Below are positions 8,590-15,504 of a stretch of DNA of 64,000 nt, one piece after another. How positions within the stretch are numbered: position 1 is the stretch's first letter; each line of letters opens with the position of its first letter. The notes beneath the pieces are model-generated. The model was not told the DNA's origin and searched no databases. It saw nothing but the letters and a program-made list of their open reading frames with translations. A program made the translations under genes and the position numbers. The DNA comes from Allobosea sp. (lineage in GTDB: Bacteria > Pseudomonadota > Alphaproteobacteria > Rhizobiales > Beijerinckiaceae): contig JAAEQB010000074.1 of assembly GCA_024231975.1 (NCBI GenBank), forward strand, positions 49,373-113,372. Direction: 5' to 3'.

Positions 8590-8865
8590 TCAGCCTGAGG
8601 CGGTAGTCACGCGGCCGCGCGCGCTTGGTCGCGCGCGCGGAGGTCGTTCGGCCCGGGTCCGTCGCTTCATCAAACGCAAGGCCTGTTCGAGCTTGGCGAG
8701 TTTTTCTTCCTGCCGGCGCTGGCCGTTGCGGATCTCGGCCAGCATGACCGCCATCTGCAACAGCGCAGCCTCCGCATCGGAGGTGGGCCAGGCCACCTCC
8801 TTCCGAACGTCTCCGTCGCGATACTGCTCCGGCGATCGATCCGTCTGATTGGTGGCTTGGTTCAT
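8590..8865 (-). CDS. Hypothetical small protein with coiled coil
   Basis: 91 residues. The N-terminal part is acidic; the middle helix (LLQMAVMLAEIRNGQRRQEEKLAKLEQALRLM) looks like a short coiled coil; the C-terminal tail is Arg-rich. I chose the ATG at 8865 because GGAG lies 6 bp upstream; an ATG at 8886 has no such site. It sits 36 bp after the BON gene on the same strand, so it is probably co-transcribed with it under the FixK-type box at 9615. Function unknown. Confidence 0.55.
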   Translation of the reverse strand: MNQATNQTDRSPEQYRDGDVRKEVAWPTSDAEAALLQMAVMLAEIRNGQRRQEEKLAKLEQALRLMKRRTRAERPPRARPSARGRVTTASG

Positions 8866-8901
8866 TGCGGTCTCCGACACGCGCATGAATCGGAAACGCG
8901 A

Positions 8902-9549
8902 TCAGGCGAGCGCCAGGTGATCGACGACCGAGACGACGCCGGGCGCGGCCCAAGCCGCACGCTCGGCGACGGCGCGCTCATGCCAGGCGTTAACCTGCCC
9001 CTCCAGCGTCACGCGCCCGCCCGCAACGACCACGCGGATATTCTCGGCCTCGAGCTCGGCATTGCGCTTCAACGCCTTTTCGATCCGTTGCTTGATGTCG
9101 CCGGCCTGTACCCGTGGCTTGATCGTGATCGAATTGGTGATGCCGGTCACGCCAGAGAGTTTGCGGACTGCGGCTTCCGCGGCATTGCGCTGGAAATACC
9201 AGTCCACTTCGCCGCTGAGCGTGATCCACCCCTTCTGGACCTTCATCTTCACCTTGTCGTCCGGGATCGTCGTGTCCCAGGCGATGATGTCGAGCGCGCG
9301 CTGCGCGATCTGGTCGTCGCCGGTCTTCTTGTCCGAGGAAAAGCGGACCTCGATTTCCTGGGCGATGGCGCGCACGCCCTTCAGTCGTTGCACGATCTTC
9401 TCCGCCGCCAGCTTCTCGGCGTAGCTGCCGACATGACCGGAGAGGGTGACGACGCCGTCATCGACGGCGACGCCGATATGCGAGGCATTGACGCTGGGCT
9501 CGAATTCGAGCTCGCTGAGGACATGGTCGCGAAGCGACAGATCATCCAT
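8902..9549 (-). CDS. Triple-BON-domain protein
   Basis: About 215 residues made of three consecutive BON domains (roughly 1-65, 75-140 and 145-212), each with the V..G.VTL.G.V core. No signal peptide is evident, unlike OsmY, so it is probably cytoplasmic or peripheral. BON domains bind membranes or other proteins in stress adaptation. I chose the ATG at 9549 because GGAGGT lies just upstream; the ATG at 9561 would place this site inside the gene. A perfect TTGA-N6-TCAA operator is centred 72 bp upstream. Confidence 0.85.
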   Translation of the reverse strand: MDDLSLRDHVLSELEFEPSVNASHIGVAVDDGVVTLSGHVGSYAEKLAAEKIVQRLKGVRAIAQEIEVRFSSDKKTGDDQIAQRALDIIAWDTTIPDDKVKMKVQKGWITLSGEVDWYFQRNAAEAAVRKLSGVTGITNSITIKPRVQAGDIKQRIEKALKRNAELEAENIRVVVAGGRVTLEGQVNAWHERAVAERAAWAAPGVVSVVDHLALA

Positions 9550-9614
9550 AGCCACCTCCATCTGGTTGGCGTTCTCAATGCCCCTTCACGATGGAATCTC
9601 GAACGGAAACCGCA

Positions 9615-9628
9615 TTGACGTGGATCAA
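9615..9628. promoter_or_regulatory. FixK/FNR-type box (BON operon)
   Basis: TTGACGTGGATCAA, a perfect TTGA-N6-TCAA palindrome in the 97-bp gap between two minus-strand genes. It is centred 72 bp before the BON start, which fits a class II activator site with a short leader. Confidence 0.75.
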
Positions 9629-9646
9629 GGGCGGGCCAGAGGCGAA

Positions 9647-11281
9647 TCAGCGCGCCAGGTGAGCCGAGCCTTCCGCTTCCCGCGCCAACGCTTTCTGCAG
9701 CCGCCGGATGATCTGCTTGCGCGCACGCTCGTCCGTGGCCTGCGCTACCGCGTCGTCGATATCGAGGATGAGGTTCGACAGTTCATTGTGCCAGTCACGC
9801 CGTCCGGCGCTGTCGGGAGCAAGGCGCCCTGGTCCTTCTACGCGATGAGGTGTCGCGCCTTCCAATTTGAAGACGCTGTCGAGCGTCGGTGTCACGATAT
9901 GCAAGCCACTCCGGGTATGCCGCAGCCTCTCCTCGAGCCCGTCGATTGCATGCGTCTCGCCATGGGTCAGGAAAACAGCCCCAGAGACGGCTCCCCGCCC
10001 GGCAAGCCAGGTTGCGAGTTCGGGACCGTCGGCGTGCCCCGAATAGAGGTCGACCGAGCGGATGCGCGCCCCGACCTGTACGTCCTCGCCCATCAGCCTG
10101 ACGCGGGAAGCGCCGTCGAGCAGGATCCGGCCGAGTGTTCCCTGTGCCTGGAACCCCACGAACAGGATCGTCGCGGCCTCGCGCCAGAGCCATTCCTTGA
10201 GGTGATGGCGGATCCGTCCCGCCTCGCACATGCCGCTTGCGGCGATCACGACATGGAAGCCACGAATACGGGCGATCGCCTTGCTTTGCTCGACCGTTTC
10301 CGTGAACCGGACCTGCGGCGCCCGCAAAGCCTGCCTGAGCGCCTCGCCATTCCCGATATCGTCGGCATGTTTCTCGAAGACAGCGCTCGCTTTGGTCGCG
10401 AGCGGGGAATCGACGAAGATGGGAGCGCTCGGCACGCGGCCTGAATCCATGAGCTGGACAAGATCGACCAGCAATTCCTGGGTCCGCTCGACGGCGAAGG
10501 AGGGGATCAAAAGCGCACCCGCAGCCTTCGCCGCGCTGTCGACCTCGGCCTCCAGGATCTCCAGCCGCCGCTCGGGCGAAGCCTCCTGGCGATCGACGTC
10601 GCCATAGGTCGACTCGCAGATCACGTAGTCGAGGTCCCGCGGCGCGGTAGGCCCCGACTGCAGCAGCTTGTGTGCCGGCCCGATATCGCCGGAGAAAAGC
10701 AGCCGGAGCGGCTTGTCCGCGTGCGTGTCGACTTCGAGCTCGATCGAAGCGGAGCCGAGCAGATGACCGGCATTCCAGTATCGCGCCTTCACGCCCTTGG
10801 CGACCGGCGTCCAGGCGCCGAAGGATACCGGCCGAAACTGCGTCATGGTCACGCCTGCCTGCGCCGCATCATAAATTGGCTGGACGGCCGGCAGACCACG
10901 CCGGCTGTTGCGACGGTTGAGCTGCGACACCTCCATCTCCTGGATGTGCCCGGAATCCGGCAGCATGACCGAGCAGAGGTCGATCGTCGCCGATGTCGCG
11001 AAGATCGGCCCGCCGAAACCGTCCTTCGCGAGCTTGGGCAGTAGCCCGCTGTGATCGATATGGGCGTGCGTCAACAGCACTGCATCGAGCGATGCGGGAG
11101 TGAACGGGAACGGCCTGTAGTTTAGCTCCTTCTCCGTCTTCGAGCCCTGGAACATGCCGCAATCGATCAGGATGCGCGCTTCGCTGGTCTCGAGCGCGTA
11201 GCACGACCCGGTCACGGCCTGGGCCGCGCCATGAAACGATAGGCGTGCGCCAGCGCGCGGCACTCCTTCTCCGTTAAGCAT
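9647..11281 (-). CDS. MBL-fold beta-CASP metallo-hydrolase with RNA specificity domain
   Basis: A 544-residue protein of the CPSF73/YSH1-like group. The metallo-beta-lactamase core has THAHIDHSG (about 71-79), further ligands near FSGDIG and the CESTYGD motif. A beta-CASP insert follows, and the C-terminal Zn-dependent RNA-specificity region has LTHGE. Such proteins are predicted ribonucleases acting on RNA ends or internal sites. I chose the ATG at 11281 because GGGGAGGA lies 8 bp upstream; ATGs at 11296, 11329 and 11344 lack a good site. A one-mismatch FixK-type box is centred 81 bp upstream, shared with the divergent host-attachment gene. Confidence 0.87.
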   Translation of the reverse strand: MLNGEGVPRAGARLSFHGAAQAVTGSCYALETSEARILIDCGMFQGSKTEKELNYRPFPFTPASLDAVLLTHAHIDHSGLLPKLAKDGFGGPIFATSATIDLCSVMLPDSGHIQEMEVSQLNRRNSRRGLPAVQPIYDAAQAGVTMTQFRPVSFGAWTPVAKGVKARYWNAGHLLGSASIELEVDTHADKPLRLLFSGDIGPAHKLLQSGPTAPRDLDYVICESTYGDVDRQEASPERRLEILEAEVDSAAKAAGALLIPSFAVERTQELLVDLVQLMDSGRVPSAPIFVDSPLATKASAVFEKHADDIGNGEALRQALRAPQVRFTETVEQSKAIARIRGFHVVIAASGMCEAGRIRHHLKEWLWREAATILFVGFQAQGTLGRILLDGASRVRLMGEDVQVGARIRSVDLYSGHADGPELATWLAGRGAVSGAVFLTHGETHAIDGLEERLRHTRSGLHIVTPTLDSVFKLEGATPHRVEGPGRLAPDSAGRRDWHNELSNLILDIDDAVAQATDERARKQIIRRLQKALAREAEGSAHLAR

Positions 11282-11355
11282 CGCGGTCCTCCCCATGCCC
11301 GCGAGCCATGGCAACGCCCGCTGCTGCATGAGGTCACCGACCATTCGGCCGGGCT

Positions 11356-11369
11356 TTGCGCTCGATCAA
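11356..11369. promoter_or_regulatory. FixK/FNR-type box, divergent
   Basis: TTGCGCTCGATCAA, one base off the perfect palindrome. It lies between the divergent beta-CASP gene (centre 81 bp from its start) and the host-attachment gene (76 bp), so it could serve either or both. Confidence 0.6.
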
Positions 11370-11438
11370 TGAATGCCGCCGAACGATCGGAAATCATCAC
11401 AATGAGCAGCGCTGCCGCATCCGCTGGAGATCGACGCC

Positions 11439-11882
11439 ATGGACCTGCGTATTCCACCCAAGGCCTGGATTCTCGTCTGCGACGCCCGCAAGGCGCTGTT
11501 CCTGCGCAATGAGGGCGATGCGGCCTTTCCGAACCTGCGGCTCGAACGAGCGACCCAGGCGCCCGCAAATCCATTGACCGCGAAGCAGGGTACGGACCGT
11601 CCCGGGCGCATCCAGAACGCCTTCGGCCCCACCAGTGCGGCCGAAGCGACGGATTGGCACGAGATGGCGGAGGCGCAATTCGCACGTGAGACGGTCGATG
11701 CGTTCAGGCCCCTCTATCGCAGCCGCCCGCACGGTGTCGTGCTGGTGGCTCCGCCGAGGATGCTCGCCTCGCTCCGCGAGAACCTGAGCGATGGTCTGCA
11801 GGCAACCGTCATCGCCGAGGTCGACAAGGATCTGACCAAGCACCCCATCCAGGAGATCGAGCGCCTGCTGACGGGCATTTGA
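11439..11882 (+). CDS. Host-attachment (AtsA-like) family protein
   Basis: 147 residues matching the protein required for attachment to host cells family, first known from plant-associated alphaproteobacteria. WILVCDARKALFLRN is near the N terminus, then RPGR, FGPTSAAEATDWH (the family's DWHE-like signature), VLVAPPRMLASLR and a final DKDLTKHPIQEIE. The fold resembles release-factor/eRF1 domain 2-like proteins, and the cellular role is unclear; many copies occur in low-oxygen or stress clusters. The downstream ABC ATPase overlaps its stop by four bases. Confidence 0.85.
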   Translation: MDLRIPPKAWILVCDARKALFLRNEGDAAFPNLRLERATQAPANPLTAKQGTDRPGRIQNAFGPTSAAEATDWHEMAEAQFARETVDAFRPLYRSRPHGVVLVAPPRMLASLRENLSDGLQATVIAEVDKDLTKHPIQEIERLLTGI

Positions 11883-12682
11883 CCGTGACAATGCAGGGCG
11901 GACAGCGACAGCGCGAGATCGTCGTCAGCGTGCGCGAGCTCGAGGTCGGCTTTGGCGACAAGACCATCCTGGATCGCCTCGATATCGAGATTGCGCGCGG
12001 CGAGATCCTCGGCGTCATCGGCGCATCAGGCTCGGGCAAGTCGGTCCTGGCTCGGACGATTCTCGGGCTCGTGCCAAAGCGCGGCGGCGTGATCGAGATT
12101 TTCGGCCAGGATGTCGATACGCTGTCAGCCAGAGAACGCCGGACGATGGAGCAGCGCTTCGGCGTCATGTTCCAGCACGGCGCCCTGTTCTCCTCCCTCA
12201 CCGTTGCCGACAATATCCAGTTTCCCATGCGGGAAAGCCTCCAGCTGTCGCGGCGCCTGATGGCGGAAATGGCGATGTTGAAGATCGAGCTGGTCGGCCT
12301 TCCGCCTGATGCCGCAGGCAAATATCCATGGGAACTCTCGGGCGGCATGACCAAGCGTGCCGCATTGGCGCGCGCGCTCGCCCTCGATCCCGAGATCCTT
12401 TTTCTCGACGAGCCGACGTCCGGCCTCGACCCGATCGCCGCCGACGCCTTCGACGAGCTATTGCTGACGCTCAAGGCCAGCCTGGACCTGACGGTGATGA
12501 TGATCACCCACGATCTCAGCAGCCTCCACGCGACCTGCGACAGGATCGCGGCCATCGCGCATGGCAAGGTCATCGCGACCGGAACGCTCAGCGACCTGCT
12601 GGCGCATGACGACGCCTGGCTCCAGGCCTATTTCGCGGGCGAGCGTGGCCGAACGATCTTTGCGGACGAAAGGGTCGGTTGA
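11879..12682 (+). CDS. Orphan MlaF-like ABC transporter ATPase
   Basis: 267 residues with Walker A GASGSGKS, Q-loop FQHGALF, signature LSGGMTKRAALARA and Walker B ILFLDEPTSGLDP followed by ITHDL. The closest type is the MlaF/Ttg2A phospholipid or organic-solvent ABC ATPase. Neither a permease (MlaE) nor a substrate-binding (MlaD) gene is adjacent, which is unusual. The start is uncertain: TTG 11879 overlaps the upstream stop, GTG 11885 and ATG 11891 are alternatives. It shares a transcript with the host-attachment gene and hence the box at 11356. Confidence 0.85.
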   Translation: MTVTMQGGQRQREIVVSVRELEVGFGDKTILDRLDIEIARGEILGVIGASGSGKSVLARTILGLVPKRGGVIEIFGQDVDTLSARERRTMEQRFGVMFQHGALFSSLTVADNIQFPMRESLQLSRRLMAEMAMLKIELVGLPPDAAGKYPWELSGGMTKRAALARALALDPEILFLDEPTSGLDPIAADAFDELLLTLKASLDLTVMMITHDLSSLHATCDRIAAIAHGKVIATGTLSDLLAHDDAWLQAYFAGERGRTIFADERVG

Positions 12683-12739
12683 TCCCGGCGCGGTCCGCGC
12701 CGACCAGCTTGTCCGCCCCTCAACGAGACCCTCTCCGGA

Positions 12740-12753
12740 TTGATCGATATCAA
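12740..12753. promoter_or_regulatory. FixK/FNR-type box, exact consensus
   Basis: TTGATCGATATCAA matches the published FNR/FixK consensus TTGAT-N4-ATCAA at every fixed position. It lies in a 358-bp gap with no obvious gene. The only frame at the usual distance is the 69-codon ORF at 12814 (67 bp from the centre). Confidence 0.75.
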
Positions 12754-12813
12754 AGACGCGAGCCGGCGTTGCTCCAATCTGTCGATGTCGATTTTCAGCG
12801 TCGGTTGCTTGCC

Positions 12814-13023
12814 ATGTCCCGCTCGTCTTTCGATCGTTGGAAAGCAAGGTTCTGCCAGCATCGCCGAACGGCCGACGCACGCCGCTCCGGGGATCTGGCG
12901 GGGGAGCTCGACAGCGAGCCGCGCATCTCGATCTGGATGCATGTCAGGGGGTTCCTGAGCCTGCTCAGGCAGATCATATTCGGCAGTAGGACAATCGACC
13001 GGTCTCACCGGCCGCCGCGGTGA
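12814..13023 (+). CDS. Possible small protein behind a FixK-type box
   Basis: A 69-residue frame starting MSRSSFDRWKARF and ending in a basic tail, with one amphipathic stretch (WMHVRGFLSLLRQIIFG). No family is recognised and no strong ribosome site is seen. I list it because the consensus operator at 12740 is centred 67 bp before this ATG, the same spacing as at the other targets. It may instead be a remnant of a lost gene, or the box may drive an untranslated RNA. Confidence 0.35.
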   Translation: MSRSSFDRWKARFCQHRRTADARRSGDLAGELDSEPRISIWMHVRGFLSLLRQIIFGSRTIDRSHRPPR

Positions 13024-13040
13024 TGAAAACAGGCTCTGGC

Positions 13041-13511
13041 TCAGCTCGCGCTTTCGCAGAGCGCCTGGAGCCTGTCGAGCAGCGGACATTGCCCGGGCAG
13101 TATCCGTTCACGCGCCTCGGGGAGAGACCACCAGAGCGCCTGGTCAACCTCCGGAAAGGACTGCAGGCGCCCGCTGCGAGGTGGCCATTCGATCTCGAAC
13201 CGGCTGGTGCAGCGGAAACCCGCGATGTCGAAGTCGCCTTCAACGGCAAAGGCTTCGACGGTCTTGCCGCCGCGCTGCCGGATGGAGCCGAGCGGGGTGA
13301 GACGGCCTGCGGGATCAGTTCCCAGCTCCTCGCCGAACTCACGCCGCGCGGCCGCTTCGTTCGTCTCGCCCGGAGCAGGCTCGCCCTTGGGGATGGACCA
13401 GGCGCCGAGATCGCGCCGTCGCCAGAAGGGCCCACCGGGGTGCACCAGCAGGACCTGAATGCTCCCGTCCCGGCGCCGGTACATCAGAATGCCGGCGCTG
13501 AGCGTGCCCAT
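13041..13511 (-). CDS. NUDIX hydrolase
   Basis: 156 residues with the Nudix box at about 43-65 (GEPAPGETNEAAARREFGEELG; Gly, Glu, REFGEE and Gly in register). SAGILMYRRRDG and PGGPFWRRRDLGAWSIPKG are typical of the DNA mismatch repair/MutT-like group that hydrolyses nucleotide-type pyrophosphates. It stands alone between the small FixK-box ORF and the alcohol dehydrogenase. The substrate is unknown. Confidence 0.88.
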   Translation of the reverse strand: MGTLSAGILMYRRRDGSIQVLLVHPGGPFWRRRDLGAWSIPKGEPAPGETNEAAARREFGEELGTDPAGRLTPLGSIRQRGGKTVEAFAVEGDFDIAGFRCTSRFEIEWPPRSGRLQSFPEVDQALWWSLPEARERILPGQCPLLDRLQALCESAS

Positions 13512-13570
13512 GATTCTCTCCGCTGGCAGCCTTCAGCCGTGCCCTTCGCATGGACCAGCCTTGCGAAGCG

Positions 13571-14554
13571 CTAGGGTACCAGCACCGCGGCGCCCTGGAA
13601 GCGCCCGGCTCGCAGATCGGCAAGGGCCTCGTTGGCCTGATCGAGTCGATAGATATGGGTCGTGGTCCTGACGCCGGCGCGAGGTGCGATGGCGAGGAAC
13701 TCCGTGGCGTCGGCCCGGGTCAGGTTTGCCACCGAGACGATACGGCGTTCACCCCAGAGCAGAGCATAGCGGAACTGCGGGATATCGCTCATGTGAATTC
13801 CCCCGCAGACGACGCAGCCGCCCTTGCGGATGGCGGCGAGCGCTTTCGGAACGAGGGTACCGACGGGGGCGAAGATGATGGCGGCGTCGAGCTGGACCGG
13901 TGGGGCATCTTCCGAGGATCCGGCCCAGCAGGCGCCGAGCGACAGGGCATGGCGCTGCGCCGCATCGTCGCCAGCCGCCGTGAACGCATAGGCTTCGCGC
14001 CCTTGCCAGCGGCAGATCTGCGTCAGGATATGGGCGGCGGCACCGAAGCCGTAGAGGCCGATCCGTTGGCCGTCACCGGCCATCCGTAGCGCGCGCCAGC
14101 CGATCAGGCCCGCGCACATCAGCGGCGCGGCTTCGACCGCGTTCTCGAATTGCGTAAGGGGGTAGGCGAAGTCGGCATCGACCAGCACATGGGTGGCGAA
14201 GCCACCATCGCGCGTGTAGCCGGTGAAGATCGGCGCGTCGCAGAGGTTCTCGGCCGCGCTGGCGCAATAGGGGCACTTGCCGCAGCTATGCCCGAGCCAT
14301 GCCGCCCCAACGCGGGTGCCGACCTGTAGCGTGGTGACGCCCGCACCAACCCGATCGACGACCCCGACGATCTCATGCCCCGGCACGAGCGGCAGCCTTG
14401 GGTCGCTCAGATCGCCGTCGACGACATGAAGATCGGTCCGGCACACGGCGCAGGCTTCGACCCGCAGCCGCACCTCGCCCGGAGCGGGCTGCGGGTCCGG
14501 ACGCTCTTCTGCGACGAGCGGTTCCCCGATCTCATGCAAGACCATCGCCCGCAT
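13571..14554 (-). CDS. Zinc-dependent alcohol dehydrogenase
   Basis: A 327-residue medium-chain dehydrogenase. The catalytic zinc site is CRTD (Cys about 37) with GHE, and the structural zinc loop is GKCPYCASAAENLC. The Rossmann part is modified to GLYGFGAAAH. It probably interconverts alcohols and aldehydes with NAD(H), useful for re-oxidising NADH when oxygen is low. I chose the ATG at 14554 because GGGAGG lies 7 bp upstream; the open frame to 14617 overlaps the preceding gene. It follows a universal stress protein by 32 bp, so both probably depend on the box at 15477. A decayed paralog lies at 46074. Confidence 0.88.
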   Translation of the reverse strand: MRAMVLHEIGEPLVAEERPDPQPAPGEVRLRVEACAVCRTDLHVVDGDLSDPRLPLVPGHEIVGVVDRVGAGVTTLQVGTRVGAAWLGHSCGKCPYCASAAENLCDAPIFTGYTRDGGFATHVLVDADFAYPLTQFENAVEAAPLMCAGLIGWRALRMAGDGQRIGLYGFGAAAHILTQICRWQGREAYAFTAAGDDAAQRHALSLGACWAGSSEDAPPVQLDAAIIFAPVGTLVPKALAAIRKGGCVVCGGIHMSDIPQFRYALLWGERRIVSVANLTRADATEFLAIAPRAGVRTTTHIYRLDQANEALADLRAGRFQGAAVLVP

Positions 14555-14586
14555 GCTTCGCCTCCCGTGCTTAGCGCCAATGACTC

Positions 14587-15426
14587 TCAATGGGAGAGAT
14601 GGAGAGGCACCGTGCATTCCCGGAGTAGTGACTGGGTCACTCCGCCGAGCAGGAATTCGCGCAGACGGGAATGGCGATAGGCGCCAGCCACGATCAGCCC
14701 GGCCCCGCTGCCGACCGCATGCGACCGGATGATGTCAGCGACGTTGCCAGATCGCGTGTCGGCGAGATTGACGGTGACCTTGATCCCGTGCCGTGCCAGA
14801 TGCGGAGCAAGATCGGTCCCGGGAAGCGTGCCGTCCAGTTCTCCCGCCCCGGCGACCGAAAGAACCTCGACCGATTCCGCCGCGCGCAGGATAGGAAGGG
14901 CGTCGGCCACCGCCCGGGCGGCACAAGCGCCGCCATCCCAGGCGACGAGCACATGTCGGGCATCGAAGCTGGAATGGCCCGGCGGCACGATGAGCAGCGG
15001 CCTGCCGCTCTCGAAGAGAAGGGCTTCCATCAGGCCGCGATCGAGCTCGGCCACGGACGGCTCCGCATCGACGACTGTGATGTCGGCGACGCGGGCGCGG
15101 TTGAGAAGCCTCTCGCACAGCTCGTGGAAGTTGGACTGCTCGGCCTCCACGGTCGAAACTACGCCGGCGAAGTCGGCCTCCGCCCTGGTTGCTTCCGCGA
15201 CCGCCGCCGTCAGCTTGGCGATCCGCCGGTTCTCTGATGACATCAGCGCCCGGCCGAAATCGTCGATCATCGAATACGGGATCGCGTACCGTGTCGCAGC
15301 GGCCTCGACGGTCAGATGCGCGTTGGCCGCCTTGGCCAGGGACAGCGCATAGCCGAGCGCAGCGTGACTCTCCTTGAGTCCCTCCTCGGTGATCGCGACG
15401 AAAACGCTCTTGATGCCGGTCAGCAT
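14587..15426 (-). CDS. Universal stress protein (tandem Usp domains)
   Basis: 279 residues. The first Usp-like half is diverged (FVAITEEGLKESHAAL); the second is better conserved and ends with the nucleotide-type motif GAGLIVAGAYRHSRLREFLLGGVTQ. Start ATG 15426 has AGGAGG 6 bp upstream. A FixK-type box is centred 57 bp upstream. Two-domain USPs under FNR-type control support survival without respiration in Pseudomonas and mycobacteria; the same role is inferred here. It is first in an operon with the alcohol dehydrogenase. Confidence 0.9.
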   Translation of the reverse strand: MLTGIKSVFVAITEEGLKESHAALGYALSLAKAANAHLTVEAAATRYAIPYSMIDDFGRALMSSENRRIAKLTAAVAEATRAEADFAGVVSTVEAEQSNFHELCERLLNRARVADITVVDAEPSVAELDRGLMEALLFESGRPLLIVPPGHSSFDARHVLVAWDGGACAARAVADALPILRAAESVEVLSVAGAGELDGTLPGTDLAPHLARHGIKVTVNLADTRSGNVADIIRSHAVGSGAGLIVAGAYRHSRLREFLLGGVTQSLLRECTVPLHLSH

Positions 15427-15476
15427 GTCACCCTCCTGTTGCTGCCCACATGATGAGCGAGGGCGGCCGGCGTTCA

Positions 15477-15490
15477 TTGCGTCAGATCAA
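15477..15490. promoter_or_regulatory. FixK/FNR-type box (USP-alcohol dehydrogenase operon)
   Basis: TTGCGTCAGATCAA on the plus strand (minus strand TTGATCTGACGCAA), one base off the palindrome. It is centred 57 bp before the USP start. Confidence 0.7.
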
Positions 15491-15504
15491 GCGCCGGCCG
15501 TCGT

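Noticed and set aside
12628..13089. 153-codon minus-strand frame across the 12.7-13.0 kb gap
   Set aside because: Low-complexity Arg/Pro composition, no ribosome site; overlaps the operator and the Nudix gene end.
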